A stretch of DNA of 64,000 nt from Pseudomonas putida (GCF_028682455.1 NZ_JANHLD010000003.1:248001-312000), one strand, 5' to 3'. Counted from the first letter of the stretch, positions 27,189 to 37,079 are shown. The notes: generated from the sequence alone by a model not told the origin. Numbers and translations are program-made.

Positions 27189-29507
27189 ATGGACAGCATC
27201 AACAGCCGCATCGCCGAGGAACTCGGTGTCCGCCCGCAACAGGTCGAAGCGGCCGTGGCCCTGCTTGATGAAGGCTCGACAGTGCCTTTTATCGCCCGTT
27301 ACCGTAAAGAAGTGACCGGCAGCCTGGACGACACCCAACTGCGCCATCTGGAAGAACGCCTGCGCTACCTGCGCGAGCTGGACGATCGCCGCGCCAGCAT
27401 CCTGGCCAGCATCGAGGAACAAGGCAAGCTGACCCCGGAGCTGGCCCGCGAAATCAAGCTGGCCGACACCAAGACCCGCCTCGAAGACCTTTACCTGCCC
27501 TACAAGCAAAAACGCCGCACCAAGGGCCAGATCGCCCTGGAAGCCGGCCTGGGCGAACTGGCCGACGGCCTGTTGAATGACCCGCAACTGACCCCTGAGG
27601 TCGAAGCCGCGCGCTTCGTCGATGCCGACAAAGGCGTGGCCGACGTCAAGGCCGCACTCGAAGGCGCCAAGTACATTCTCATGGAGCGCTTTGCCGAAGA
27701 CGCCAGCCTGCTCGACAAGCTGCGCAGTTTCCTCAAGCAGGAAGCGGTACTCAGTGCCCGCCTGGTCGCCGGCAAAGAGGAAGAAGGCGCCAAGTTCCGC
27801 GATTACTTCGAACATGACGAGCTGCTCAAGAGCGTACCGTCACACCGCGCCCTGGCGATTTTCCGTGGCCGCAACGAAGGCGTGCTGGCCGCTTCGCTGA
27901 AAGTCGGCGAAGAACTGCCAGGTACCCTGCACCCATGCGAGATGATGATCGCCGAGCGTTTCGGCCTGCGGAACCAGAACCGTCCTGCCGACAAATGGCT
28001 GGCCGAAGTGGTGCGCTGGACCTGGAAGGTCAAGCTCTACAGCCACCTGGAAACCGACCTGTTCGGCGAGCTGCGCGACAACGCCGAGAGCGAGGCGATC
28101 AACGTCTTCGCCCACAACCTGCACGACCTGCTGCTAGCCGCACCGGCCGGCCCACGCGCCACCCTGGGCCTTGACCCGGGCCTGCGTACCGGCTGCAAGG
28201 TCGCGGTCGTGGATGCCACCGGCAAGCTGCTCGACACCGCCACCGTGTACCCTCACGTACCGAAGAACCAGTGGGACCAGACCATCGCCGTGCTCGCCGC
28301 CCTGTGCGCCAAGCACTCGGTGGAACTGATCGCCATCGGTAACGGCACTGCCAGCCGCGAAACCGACAAGCTGGCTGCCGAGCTGATCAAGAAATACCCT
28401 GCCCTGAAGATGACCAAGATCATGGTCTCCGAAGCCGGCGCATCGGTGTATTCGGCCTCCGAGCTGGCCGCCCGTGAATTCCCCGACCTGGACGTGTCGA
28501 TCCGTGGCGCGGTGTCCATCGCCCGTCGCCTGCAGGACCCGCTGGCGGAGCTGGTGAAGATCGACCCCAAATCCATCGGTGTCGGCCAGTACCAGCATGA
28601 CGTGTCGCAGCTCAAGCTGGCCCGTGGCCTGGACGCCGTGGTCGAGGACTGCGTGAACGCCGTCGGCGTCGACGTCAACACCGCCTCGGTGGCCCTGCTG
28701 GCCCGCATCTCCGGGCTCAACAGCACCCTGGCGCAGAACATCGTTGCCCACCGTGACGCCAATGGCGCCTTCAAGACCCGCGCAGCGCTGAAGAAAGTCA
28801 GCCGCCTGGGCGAGAAAACCTTCGAACAAGCCGCAGGCTTCCTGCGCGTGATGAACGGCGACAACCCACTGGACGCCTCGGCGGTGCACCCTGAGGCCTA
28901 TCCACTGGTGCAGCGAATCGCCGCCGAAACCGACCGCGACATCCGTTCGCTGATCGGCGACAGCGGGTTCCTCAAGCGCCTGGACCCGAAGAAATTCACC
29001 GATGAAACCTTCGGCCTGCCAACGGTTACCGACATCCTCCAGGAACTGGACAAACCCGGCCGCGACCCGCGCCCCGAGTTCAAGACTGCCGAGTTCCAGG
29101 AAGGCGTCGAAGACCTCAAGGACCTGCAACTGGGCATGATCCTCGAAGGTGTGGTCACCAACGTCACCAACTTCGGTGCCTTCGTCGACATCGGCGTGCA
29201 CCAGGATGGCCTGGTCCATATCTCGGCACTGTCGGAGAAGTTCATCAAGGACCCACGCGAGGCGGTCAAGGCCGGCGACGTGGTCAAGGTCAAGGTCATG
29301 GAGATCGATATCCCGCGCAAACGCGTCGGCTTGTCGATGCGCATGAGCGACACCCCGGGTGAGAAAGTCGATGGCGCCCGTGGCAGCCGTCCGGGCTCGG
29401 CCCCGCGCCAGCAAAGCGCCCCGGCCCGCGCCAAGGAAACCCCGGCCCCGACCAACAACGCGATGGCAGCGCTGTTCGCCAACGCCAAGCAGTTGAAGAA
29501 GAAGTGA
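27189..29507 (+). CDS. tex: Transcription accessory protein Tex
   Basis: A 772-residue nucleic-acid-binding protein of transcription and RNA metabolism. Domains in order: N-terminal helical Tex region, a YqgF/RNase H-like domain (LGLDPGLRTGCKVAVVD at about 330), helix-hairpin-helix repeats (VNTASVALLARISGL) and a C-terminal S1 domain (GVVTNVTNFGAFVDIGVHQD). The tail is Pro/Ala-rich and basic. ATG at 27189 follows AGGTGG by 5 bases and gives the family N-terminus MDSINSRIAEEL; an ATG at 27174 is less likely. Confidence 0.96.
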   Translation: MDSINSRIAEELGVRPQQVEAAVALLDEGSTVPFIARYRKEVTGSLDDTQLRHLEERLRYLRELDDRRASILASIEEQGKLTPELAREIKLADTKTRLEDLYLPYKQKRRTKGQIALEAGLGELADGLLNDPQLTPEVEAARFVDADKGVADVKAALEGAKYILMERFAEDASLLDKLRSFLKQEAVLSARLVAGKEEEGAKFRDYFEHDELLKSVPSHRALAIFRGRNEGVLAASLKVGEELPGTLHPCEMMIAERFGLRNQNRPADKWLAEVVRWTWKVKLYSHLETDLFGELRDNAESEAINVFAHNLHDLLLAAPAGPRATLGLDPGLRTGCKVAVVDATGKLLDTATVYPHVPKNQWDQTIAVLAALCAKHSVELIAIGNGTASRETDKLAAELIKKYPALKMTKIMVSEAGASVYSASELAAREFPDLDVSIRGAVSIARRLQDPLAELVKIDPKSIGVGQYQHDVSQLKLARGLDAVVEDCVNAVGVDVNTASVALLARISGLNSTLAQNIVAHRDANGAFKTRAALKKVSRLGEKTFEQAAGFLRVMNGDNPLDASAVHPEAYPLVQRIAAETDRDIRSLIGDSGFLKRLDPKKFTDETFGLPTVTDILQELDKPGRDPRPEFKTAEFQEGVEDLKDLQLGMILEGVVTNVTNFGAFVDIGVHQDGLVHISALSEKFIKDPREAVKAGDVVKVKVMEIDIPRKRVGLSMRMSDTPGEKVDGARGSRPGSAPRQQSAPARAKETPAPTNNAMAALFANAKQLKKK

Positions 29508-29890
29508 CGGACGCTGCGCAAGAAGTCACCCTGAGCGCCTTCAGCCAACTGCTCGGCTGCCGCCTGCAACGCCTGGAAGCAGGCGTTGCAGAAATGACCC
29601 TGGCCCTGGAACCGCACCTGCGCAACCGGGGCGGCAAGCTGCATGGCGGCGCGATCTTCAGTTTGGTCGACACCGCCATGGGCCTGGCCTGCTCGAGCGC
29701 CCACGGCTTCGACCAGCAGAGCGTCACTCTGGAATGCAAGATCAACTACCTGCGCGCCGTCGGCGACGGTGAGGTGCAGTGCATCGCCCGGGTATTGCAT
29801 GCCGGACGCCGCACCCTGGTAGTCGACGCCGATGTGCTTCAGGACGACAAGCTGGTGGCAAAAGCACAAGGGACATTCGTCGTCCTCTAG
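29504..29890 (+). CDS. PaaI-type hotdog thioesterase
   Basis: A 128-residue hotdog-fold thioesterase of the PaaI type with NRGGKLHGGAIFSLVDTAMG, the HGG segment and Asp typical of acyl-CoA thioesterases of phenylacetate and related pathways. The substrate is unknown. It starts with GTG and overlaps the tex stop by 4 bases, so it should be cotranslated with tex. No T-run hairpin was seen in the 153-base gap to gshA. Confidence 0.82.
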   Translation: MTDAAQEVTLSAFSQLLGCRLQRLEAGVAEMTLALEPHLRNRGGKLHGGAIFSLVDTAMGLACSSAHGFDQQSVTLECKINYLRAVGDGEVQCIARVLHAGRRTLVVDADVLQDDKLVAKAQGTFVVL

Positions 29891-30031
29891 CCGCAAACGG
29901 CCAAACTGCGATACTTTCGGCAGAGCGCAGGCACTGCCGGAAGCCGGCCAACACCAGGCGACAACGCCAGTTCCTTTGTCCACCCTTGTAGACCGTCATC
30001 TCTACCCCCATATTGCGGCGACTGACGTGTG

Positions 30032-30037
30032 AAGGAA
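30032..30037 (+). promoter_or_regulatory. Ribosome site fixing the gshA start
   Basis: AAGGAA, 6 bases before the TTG at 30044. It lies inside the longer GTG-started reading frame (30029) and so argues for the TTG. Confidence 0.7.
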
Positions 30038-30043
30038 TCCATC

Positions 30044-31630
30044 TTGAGCGAACTTCTCAACCGCCGCCTGAGCCTGCTCGGCCAAGGCGACAACCTTTCC
30101 CTGCTCAAGCAGTGCCTGCACGGCATCGAGCGCGAATGCCTGCGTGTGACCGAGGACGGTCGCCTGGCCCAGACCCCGCACCCCGAGACCCTCGGCGCGG
30201 CACTGACCCACGAGCAGATCACCACGGACTATTCGGAGTCGCTGCTGGAGTTCATCACCCCAGCCCTGGCCGACCCTGCGCAGACCCTCGAAAGCCTGGA
30301 GAACATCCACCGCTTCGCCTATACCCAGCTGGGCACCGAGTATTTGTGGAGCCCGTCGATGCCCTGCCCGCTGCCGGCCGAGGAAGACATTCCGATCGCC
30401 TGGTACGGCACCTCCAACATCGGTCAGCTCAAGTACGTCTACCGCAAGGGCCTCGCCCTGCGCTACGGCCGCACCATGCAGTGCATCGCCGGTATCCACT
30501 ACAACTTCTCGCTGCCGGAAAAGCTCTGGCCGCTGCTGCGTGGCGCCGAAGACAGTCAGCTCGATGACCGCGACTACCAGTCGGCCGCCTATATCGCCCT
30601 GATCCGCAACTTCCGTCGCTACAGCTGGCTGCTGATGTACCTGTTCGGTGCCTCGCCCGCCCTGGATGCCGGCTTCCTGCGTGGCCGGGCGCATCAGCTC
30701 GAACAGTTCGATGCCGACACCCTGTACCTGCCCTACGCGACCAGCCTTCGCATGAGCGACCTGGGTTACCAGAGCAACGCCCAGGCCGGCCTGACGCCCT
30801 GCTACAACGACCTCAGCAGCTACACCGACAGCCTGCGCAGGGCCGTAGCCACCCCTTACGCACCTTATGTCGAGATCGGCACCCACAAGGATGGCGAGTG
30901 GGTCCAGCTGAACACCAACATCCTGCAGATCGAAAACGAGTACTACTCCAACATTCGCCCCAAGCGCGTGACCTACAGCGGTGAGCGACCGATCCAGGCG
31001 CTGATGGCCCGTGGCATCCAGTACGTCGAAGTCCGCTGCCTGGACATCAACCCGTTCCTGCCGACCGGTATCGACCTGCCCGAGGCGCGTTTCCTCGATG
31101 CCTTCCTGTTGTTCTGCGCCCTGGAGCAAAGCCCGTTGCTGGGTCACCTGGAATGCGGCAACTGCACCGGCAACTTCCTCAGCGTGGTCAAGGAAGGCCG
31201 TCGTCCTGGCCTGCAACTGCAGCGCCACGGCAAGCCGGTCGAGCTCAAGCAATGGGCCGACGAGTTGCTCGAACGCATTGCGCCGCTGGCCGAACTGCTC
31301 GACCGCAGCCAGGGTGGCGAGGAACACGCCAAGGCCCTGCAACTGCAAAAAGCCAAGGTCAGCGACCCGTCCCTGACGCCGTCGGCCCAGGTGCTGGCGA
31401 GCATGACCGAGCACAAGGAAAGCTTCAGCCGCTTCGCCCTGCGCCAAAGCCAGGCCCATGCCGAGTTCTTGCGCGCCAAGGCGTTGCCGGCCGAAGAACA
31501 GCAACGCTTCGAAGCGGCAGCGCGCGCCTCGCTGGAGGCCCAGGCCAAGTTGGAGCGTGAAGAGGACAAGGCCGATTTCGACCTGTTCGTCAGCGCCTAC
31601 CAGGCCAGCATCCTGGCGATCAGCAACTGA
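30044..31630 (+). CDS. gshA: Glutamate-cysteine ligase
   Basis: ATP-dependent joining of glutamate and cysteine, the first and rate-limiting step of glutathione synthesis. The 528-residue protein matches the gamma-proteobacterial GshA type: GIERECLRV near the N-terminus, TDYSESLLEFITP, and YVEVRCLDINPF. The TTG at 30044 gives MSELLNRRLSLL and is preceded by AAGGAA at 6 bases, so it is preferred to GTG at 30029. A tetR gene follows after one base. Demand for cysteine ties it to the sulfur genes that follow. Confidence 0.95.
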   Translation: MSELLNRRLSLLGQGDNLSLLKQCLHGIERECLRVTEDGRLAQTPHPETLGAALTHEQITTDYSESLLEFITPALADPAQTLESLENIHRFAYTQLGTEYLWSPSMPCPLPAEEDIPIAWYGTSNIGQLKYVYRKGLALRYGRTMQCIAGIHYNFSLPEKLWPLLRGAEDSQLDDRDYQSAAYIALIRNFRRYSWLLMYLFGASPALDAGFLRGRAHQLEQFDADTLYLPYATSLRMSDLGYQSNAQAGLTPCYNDLSSYTDSLRRAVATPYAPYVEIGTHKDGEWVQLNTNILQIENEYYSNIRPKRVTYSGERPIQALMARGIQYVEVRCLDINPFLPTGIDLPEARFLDAFLLFCALEQSPLLGHLECGNCTGNFLSVVKEGRRPGLQLQRHGKPVELKQWADELLERIAPLAELLDRSQGGEEHAKALQLQKAKVSDPSLTPSAQVLASMTEHKESFSRFALRQSQAHAEFLRAKALPAEEQQRFEAAARASLEAQAKLEREEDKADFDLFVSAYQASILAISN

Positions 31631-31631
31631 C

Positions 31632-32288
31632 ATGACGCGCACTGTCACCCCACGCAAACCCCGCGCCCGCAGCCAGGCGCGGATCGACTCGATCCTCGAG
31701 GCAGCGCGCACGCTGCTGGCCAGCGAGGGCGTGGCCAGCCTGTCGATCTACAGTGTGGCCGAGCGGGCGCAGATCCCGCCGTCCTCGGTGTACCACTTCT
31801 TCGCCAGCGTCCCGGCCTTGCTCGAAGCCCTGACCGCCGACGTGCATGGTGCCTTTCGCGCCTGCCTGCAGGCGCCTATCGATGGCGCCGGGCTCAATAC
31901 CTGGCACGACCTTTCGCGCCTGATCGAGCAGCGTATGCTGAGCATCTACAACCAGGATGCGGCGGCACGCCAACTGATCCTCGCCCAGCATGGCCTGAGC
32001 GAAGTGACCCAGGCCGACCGCCAGCACGACCTCGAACTGGGCGACCTGATGCACAAGCTGTTCGCCCAGCACTTCCAGCTCCCGGCGCTGCCGGAAGATG
32101 TGGACGTGTTCGCCCTGGCCATGGAGTTGGGGGATCGGGTGTATGCGCGCTCGGTGCAATTGCACGGGCAGATCACGCCGCGCATGGCTGAGGAAGGCAT
32201 GCGCGTGTTCGATGCTTATCTGGGGTTGTACCTGCCGCCGTTTCTACCGAAGCATCGCGGGGCAAGCTCGCTCCCACAGGGCCTGTAG
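31632..32288 (+). CDS. TetR-family regulator ending inside a REP
   Basis: A 218-residue TetR-type regulator with an N-terminal helix-turn-helix (ARTLLASEGVASLSIYSVAE, then IPPSSVYHFFASVPALLEAL). The ATG lies one base after the gshA stop, so it is probably cotranscribed. Its last dozen codons (HRGASSLPQGL) and the TAG stop are made by a REP element, so the C-terminal end is probably recent and non-functional. The ligand and targets are unknown. Confidence 0.82.
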   Translation: MTRTVTPRKPRARSQARIDSILEAARTLLASEGVASLSIYSVAERAQIPPSSVYHFFASVPALLEALTADVHGAFRACLQAPIDGAGLNTWHDLSRLIEQRMLSIYNQDAAARQLILAQHGLSEVTQADRQHDLELGDLMHKLFAQHFQLPALPEDVDVFALAMELGDRVYARSVQLHGQITPRMAEEGMRVFDAYLGLYLPPFLPKHRGASSLPQGL

Positions 32289-32308
32289 GAGCGGGCTTGC
32301 CCCGCGTT
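32253..32308. repeat. REP element pair overlapping the tetR end
   Basis: Two inverted REP copies, 32255-32276 and 32286-32306 (TAGGAGCGGGCTTGCCCCG). The TAG of the second copy is the tetR stop codon. The pair lies between the convergent tetR and ssuF genes and may serve as a bidirectional end structure. Confidence 0.88.
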
Positions 32309-32312
32309 GGCA

Positions 32313-32528
32313 TCACAGCTTGGCAATCGAAACCTCAGTCGATTTCACAAAGGCAATCACCTCGCTGCCAATGGCCAGCTCCAGCTCGCGTACCGAGCGG
32401 GTGGTGATCACCGAGGTGACGATGCCCGAGGCCGTCTGTACATCGATTTCCGACAGCACCGGCCCCTCCAGGATTTCCTTCACGGTGCCTTTGAACTGGT
32501 TACGCACATTGATCGCTTTGATAGTCAT
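32313..32528 (-). CDS. ssuF: Molybdopterin-binding-like protein SsuF
   Basis: A 71-residue single TOBE/Mop-domain protein (MTIKAINVRNQFKGTVKEIL). Such proteins bind molybdate or similar oxyanions; in P. putida the last gene of the ssuEADCBF operon is of this kind and is needed for growth on some sulfonates and sulfate esters. It is 19 bases downstream of ssuB. The exact ligand is unknown. Confidence 0.88.
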   Translation of the reverse strand: MTIKAINVRNQFKGTVKEILEGPVLSEIDVQTASGIVTSVITTRSVRELELAIGSEVIAFVKSTEVSIAKL

Positions 32529-32547
32529 CTGCTGGGTTCCTTACAGG

Positions 32548-33360
32548 TCAGAGGGCCCAACGCAATTGCGTCGGCAATGGAGCTACAGGTTCGGGCTCGG
32601 GCGGTGTGCCCGGGATCGCCAGTACCCGGTTGAGAACTTCGGTTTCCAGGGCCGCCAGCCGGTGTGAGCCGCGTACCCGTGGTCGTTGCAGGTCGACATT
32701 CAGGTCCAGGCCGACTTCACCGTCTTCGATCAGGATCACCCGGTCAGCCACCGCGACCGCTTCGCTGACATCATGGGTAACCAGCAGCACGGTAAAGCCA
32801 TGCTGGCGCCACAGCCGCTCGATCAGTTGCTGCATCTCGATCCGGGTCAACGCATCCAGCGCCCCCAACGGCTCGTCGAGCAGCAACAGCCGCGGCTTGT
32901 GAATCAAGGCCCGGGCCAGAGCCACGCGCTGCTTCTGCCCGCCCGAGAGCGCCGCCGGCCACTCATTGGCGCGCTCGGCCAGGCCGACCGCTTCCAGGGC
33001 CTCCAGCGCCTGTGGGCGCCAGTTGCCGGACAAACCCAGGCCAACGTTGTCGATCACCTTCTTCCAGGGCAGCAAGCGCGCTTCCTGAAACATCAGCCGG
33101 GTATCTTCGCGCGCTTCGCTCAAGGGCGCGGAGCCGGCCAGCAACTCGCCGCCCGAGGGTTGGTCGAGCCCTGCCAGCAATCGCAGCAAGGTGCTCTTGC
33201 CACAGCCGCTACGGCCCACGATGGCCACGAATTGCCCGGCTGGAATGTGCAGGTCGATATCGCGCAGCACCTGCCGCTGGCCGAAGGTTTTCTGCAGGTT
33301 GTTCGCCGCCAGCGGAATCCCGCGCAGCAGGCGTTGTGGTGGTTCCTTGAGGATGGTCAT
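32548..33360 (-). CDS. ssuB: Aliphatic sulfonate ABC transporter ATPase
   Basis: Drives uptake of alkanesulfonates. The 270-residue ABC ATPase has Walker A GRSGCGKST, signature LSGGQKQR, Walker B LLLLDEPLGALD and the H-loop THD. The ATG at 33360 overlaps the ssuC stop by 4 bases and follows GAACCACC... without need of the longer frame to 33576, which runs inside ssuC. The C-terminal region is longer than the basic fold and proline-rich. Confidence 0.95.
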   Translation of the reverse strand: MTILKEPPQRLLRGIPLAANNLQKTFGQRQVLRDIDLHIPAGQFVAIVGRSGCGKSTLLRLLAGLDQPSGGELLAGSAPLSEAREDTRLMFQEARLLPWKKVIDNVGLGLSGNWRPQALEALEAVGLAERANEWPAALSGGQKQRVALARALIHKPRLLLLDEPLGALDALTRIEMQQLIERLWRQHGFTVLLVTHDVSEAVAVADRVILIEDGEVGLDLNVDLQRPRVRGSHRLAALETEVLNRVLAIPGTPPEPEPVAPLPTQLRWAL

Positions 33361-34151
33361 GCGCCCTCTCCCCGGGTCGGTTGATACGCCGGATGCCAGC
33401 GCAGCCAGACCCGCTCGAGGCCTCGCGCGGCCAGATCGGCAAGCTTGCCCAGCACCGCATACAGGACGATGGCCAACACCACGACGTCGGTCTGCAGGAA
33501 CTCGCGGGCGTTCATGGCCAGGTAGCCGATGCCGGCGTTGGCCGAAATGGTCTCGGCAACGATCAGGGTCAGCCACATGAAACCCAGGGCGAAACGCACT
33601 CCCACCAGGATCGAAGGCAAGGCGCCGGGCAGGATCACCTGGCGAAACAGCTCGAAGCCCGACAGGCCATAGCTGCGCGCCATTTCAACCAGCGCTGGAT
33701 CGACGTTGCGGATGCCGTGGTAGGTGTTCAGGTAGATCGGAAACAAGGTGCCCAGGGCGACCAGGAAAATCTTCGCCGACTCATCGATACCGAACCACAG
33801 GATCACCAGCGGGATCAGCGCCAGGTGCGGCACATTGCGGATCATCTGCACGGAGCTGTCGAGCAGGCGTTCGCCCCACTTCGACAGACCGGTGATAAAA
33901 CCCAGTGCCAGGCCGATCGCGCCACCGATCAGGAACCCGACGGCGGCACGCCAGCCACTGATTGCCAGGTGCGTCCAGATCTCGCCGCTGCGCACCAGCT
34001 CGACCCCGGCGCTGAGTACCGCGCTCGGTGCCGGCAGGATGCGCGTCGACAGCCAGCCTGCGCTGACCGCCAGTTGCCAGACCGCCAACAGCAGCAGCGG
34101 CAGCGCCCAGGGCGCCAGGCGCTGCGGCCAGGGAGTGGATGCTCGACTCAT
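33357..34151 (-). CDS. ssuC: Aliphatic sulfonate ABC transporter permease
   Basis: A 264-residue inner-membrane permease with about six hydrophobic segments and the ABC-permease EAA-type loop (ARSYGLSGFELFRQVILPGALP). It belongs to the SsuC/TauC group. It lies between ssuD (10-base gap) and ssuB (4-base overlap). Confidence 0.94.
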   Translation of the reverse strand: MSRASTPWPQRLAPWALPLLLLAVWQLAVSAGWLSTRILPAPSAVLSAGVELVRSGEIWTHLAISGWRAAVGFLIGGAIGLALGFITGLSKWGERLLDSSVQMIRNVPHLALIPLVILWFGIDESAKIFLVALGTLFPIYLNTYHGIRNVDPALVEMARSYGLSGFELFRQVILPGALPSILVGVRFALGFMWLTLIVAETISANAGIGYLAMNAREFLQTDVVVLAIVLYAVLGKLADLAARGLERVWLRWHPAYQPTRGEGA

Positions 34152-34161
34152 GGCCCGACCC

Positions 34162-35310
34162 TCAGCGCTGTGCTGTGGATTTGGGCAGGATGTCGTTGGC
34201 CACCATCTCGCCGAAGGGGCTCACATAACCGCCACTTTTCGGCAGCTCCGGGCGCTCCACGTCCAGGTGCGGGAACAGCAGCTCGGCAACCCGGTACGAC
34301 TCTTCGAGGTGGGGGTAACCCGAGAAGATGAAGGTGTCGATGCCCAGCGCGGCATATTCCTTGACCCGCTCCGCCACGGTCGGTCCGTCTCCCACCAGCG
34401 CGGTACCGGCACCGCCACGCACCAGGCCGACGCCGGCCCAGAGGTTGGGGCTGACTTCCAGGTTGTCGCGGTTGCCGCCGTGCAGCGCGGCCATGCGCTG
34501 CTGGCCCACCGAGTCGAAGCGCGCCAGCGAGGCCTGGGCACGGGCAATGGTGTCGTCGTCCAGGTGCGAGATCAGGCGCTCGGCGGCTTGCCAGGCTTCG
34601 GCATTGGTTTCGCGCACAATCACATGCAGGCGAATCCCGAAACGCACCGTGCGCCCCTGCTTGGCGGCCTTGGCACGCACCTGCTCGATTTTCTCGGCAA
34701 CGGCGGCCGGTGGCTCGCCCCAGGTCAGGTACAGCTCGACCTGCTCGGCTGCCAGGTCCTGCGCGGCCTCCGAGGAGCCGCCGAAATACAAGGGCGGACG
34801 CGGCTGCTGGATCGGCGGGTAGAGCAATTTGGCGCCCTTGACCTGGATATGCTGGCCATCGTAGTCGACGGTTTCGCCTTCCAGCACACGCCGCCAGATG
34901 CGGGTGAACTCCACCGACGCCTGGTAGCGCTCCTCGTGGCTGAGGAACAGGCCATCGCCGGAGAGTTCTTCCGGGTCGCCACCGGTGACCAGGTTGAACA
35001 GTGCACGCCCGCCCGAGAGCCGGTCCAGGGTTGCCGCCTGACGTGCCGCCACAGTTGGCGAGATGATGCCCGGGCGCAGGGCAACCAGGAACTTCAGACG
35101 CTGGGTCACCGGAATCAGCGAGGCGGCAACCAGCCAGGAATCCTCGCAGGAACGCCCGGTGGGAATCAGCACGCCGCCAAAGCCCAGGCGGTCGGCAGCC
35201 TGGGCGATTTGCTGCAGGTAGCCGTGATCGACCGCGCGGGCACCTTCGGCGGTGCCCAGGTAGTGGCCGTCGCCGTGGGTGGGAAGAAACCAGAAAATGT
35301 TGAGGCTCAT
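34162..35310 (-). CDS. ssuD: FMNH2-dependent alkanesulfonate monooxygenase
   Basis: Uses FMNH2 from SsuE and oxygen to cleave alkanesulfonates to aldehyde and sulfite. The 382-residue luciferase-type protein starts MSLNIFWFLPTHGDGHYLG and has the conserved PTGRSCEDSW segment (active-site Cys), YFGGSS and DTFIFSGYPHLEES. It is the third gene of the operon (58 bases after ssuA). Confidence 0.96.
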   Translation of the reverse strand: MSLNIFWFLPTHGDGHYLGTAEGARAVDHGYLQQIAQAADRLGFGGVLIPTGRSCEDSWLVAASLIPVTQRLKFLVALRPGIISPTVAARQAATLDRLSGGRALFNLVTGGDPEELSGDGLFLSHEERYQASVEFTRIWRRVLEGETVDYDGQHIQVKGAKLLYPPIQQPRPPLYFGGSSEAAQDLAAEQVELYLTWGEPPAAVAEKIEQVRAKAAKQGRTVRFGIRLHVIVRETNAEAWQAAERLISHLDDDTIARAQASLARFDSVGQQRMAALHGGNRDNLEVSPNLWAGVGLVRGGAGTALVGDGPTVAERVKEYAALGIDTFIFSGYPHLEESYRVAELLFPHLDVERPELPKSGGYVSPFGEMVANDILPKSTAQR

Positions 35311-35368
35311 TGGAGTTGTCTCCTAAGGGGAACGCAAACCGGGGCGGCGCCCCGGCACGGGCGAATCG

Positions 35369-36334
35369 TCAAGGCGCTGTGGCGACCTTGGCCGGGGGAG
35401 TCCAGATCACATCCTTGATGCTCAATGGCTTGGGAATCAGCTTGAGTGTGTGGAAGGTGTCGGCGATTTTCTGTTGGGCGCTGACCACTTCCGGGGTCAG
35501 GAAATGAGCTCCGTAGCCCTGGCGCTTGACCGAGGTGAGGGTGATGTCGGCCGGCAAGCCGAGCAGTGGCGCGACCTGGTCGGTGACCTCCTGCGGATTG
35601 GCCTTGGACCACTCGCCCACGGCGCGCACTTCCTCGACCAGGGCGTTGATCACCTCAGGGTGTTTCTGGGCGTAGGGCTTGGTCGCCAGGTAGAACTGAT
35701 GGTTGTCGACGATGCCCTTGCCGTCACGCAGGGTGCGTGCCTGCAGCTGTTGCTCGGCAGCGGCCTGGTAGGGGTCCCAGATCACCCAGGCATCGACACT
35801 GCCACGCTCGAAGGCGGCGCGGGCATCGGCAGGCGGCAGGAACACCGGCTGGATATCGGTGTATTTGAGACCGGCATCTTCAAGGGCGCGCACCAGCAGG
35901 TAGTGCACGTTGGAGCCCTTGTTCAGCGCAACTTTCTTGCCCTTGAGTTCCTTGACCGACTGGATCGGCGAGCCTTTGGGCACCAGGATCGCTTCGCTGT
36001 GCGGCGCCGGCGGCTCATAAGCCACGTACAGCAGGTCGGCACCGGCGGCCTGGGCAAACACCGGCGGGGTTTCGCCGGTAACGCCGAAGTCGATGGAGCC
36101 TACGTTCAGGCCTTCTAGCAGCTGCGGGCCACCGGGGAATTCAGTCCATTGCACCTGCACGCCCTGGGTGGCCAGGCGCTTTTCCAGCGAGCCCTTGGCT
36201 TTGAGCAGCACCAGGGTGCCGTACTTCTGATAACCGATACGCAGGCTTTCAGCTTGAGCTTGAGTGATGGCGCCGAAGGACACAGCCGCAGCAAACAGAG
36301 CGACCAGGCCACGACGCAAAATGACAGTGCGCAT
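35369..36334 (-). CDS. ssuA: Aliphatic sulfonate-binding periplasmic protein
   Basis: Captures alkanesulfonates for SsuBC. The 321-residue protein has a signal peptide cleaved after residue 28 (TQAQA) and the family start SLRIGYQKYGTLVLLKAKG. The 87-base gap from ssuE shows no terminator. Confidence 0.94.
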   Translation of the reverse strand: MRTVILRRGLVALFAAAVSFGAITQAQAESLRIGYQKYGTLVLLKAKGSLEKRLATQGVQVQWTEFPGGPQLLEGLNVGSIDFGVTGETPPVFAQAAGADLLYVAYEPPAPHSEAILVPKGSPIQSVKELKGKKVALNKGSNVHYLLVRALEDAGLKYTDIQPVFLPPADARAAFERGSVDAWVIWDPYQAAAEQQLQARTLRDGKGIVDNHQFYLATKPYAQKHPEVINALVEEVRAVGEWSKANPQEVTDQVAPLLGLPADITLTSVKRQGYGAHFLTPEVVSAQQKIADTFHTLKLIPKPLSIKDVIWTPPAKVATAP

Positions 36335-36421
36335 AGCGCTCTCCTTTTGCTGTTGGGTTCAGGCTGCACCTGCTTGCCCGTTGGCGGGCGAGTAAGGTGG
36401 GAATGACAGATTGAGTGGGAC

Positions 36422-37015
36422 TCAAATGCTCCAGCGAGCACTGAGCAGACGTTCGTTCAATACACCTGGAGCAACCGGCTTGGGCCGACGCGCCAGGGCG
36501 CTGTGGAACAGGTCCAGCGATTCGTTCAAGCGCAACTCCAGGGCCGGGGCCAGCTGCGCGGCTGAGCTGCCTTCGCCATAGGCGATCTGGCTGTCGTCGG
36601 CGAAGATCCCTTGCAGGGTCTCTTCGGCCTTGAGTGCCGAGAGCACCGGCTTGAGCGCATAGTCCACCGCCAGCATGTGGGCGATGCTGCCGCCGGTGGC
36701 GATGGGCAGTACCACCTTGTGGCGCAGAGCGCGTTCGGGTAGCAGATCGAGCAATGTTTTCAGGGCGCCGGCAAAGGAGGCCTTGTACACCGGGGTGGCG
36801 ACGATCAGGCCATCGGCCTGTTCGACCAGTTGCAGGAAGTGCTGCACTTTCGGGCTGTCGAAGCGGGCATGCAGCAGGTCCTCGGCCGGAAAATCCCGCA
36901 CCTGGAATGTCACCACTTCCACGCCCTGCTCTTGCAGCCACTGACGGCTGCGCTCAAGCAGCACGCCGGAGCGTGAACGCAGACTGGGACTACCACCGAG
37001 AGAAACAACCAGCAT
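36422..37015 (-). CDS. ssuE: NAD(P)H-dependent FMN reductase
   Basis: Supplies FMNH2 to SsuD. The 197-residue flavodoxin-like protein starts MLVVSLGGSPSLRSRS, with the ATPVYKASFAGALK flavin site. It is first in the ssuEADCBF operon. Upstream (37075-37140) lies an AT-rich stretch typical of the sulfur promoters of this window. Confidence 0.94.
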   Translation of the reverse strand: MLVVSLGGSPSLRSRSGVLLERSRQWLQEQGVEVVTFQVRDFPAEDLLHARFDSPKVQHFLQLVEQADGLIVATPVYKASFAGALKTLLDLLPERALRHKVVLPIATGGSIAHMLAVDYALKPVLSALKAEETLQGIFADDSQIAYGEGSSAAQLAPALELRLNESLDLFHSALARRPKPVAPGVLNERLLSARWSI

Positions 37016-37079
37016 TGGAACGCTTCCTTGATCGTGTTCTAGAGGGCCGCGAGGTTATGTTCTCGCTGGAGTGGAGTGA

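Noticed and set aside
30002..31711. 569-codon frame on the minus strand
   Set aside because: Antisense to gshA; no domain seen.
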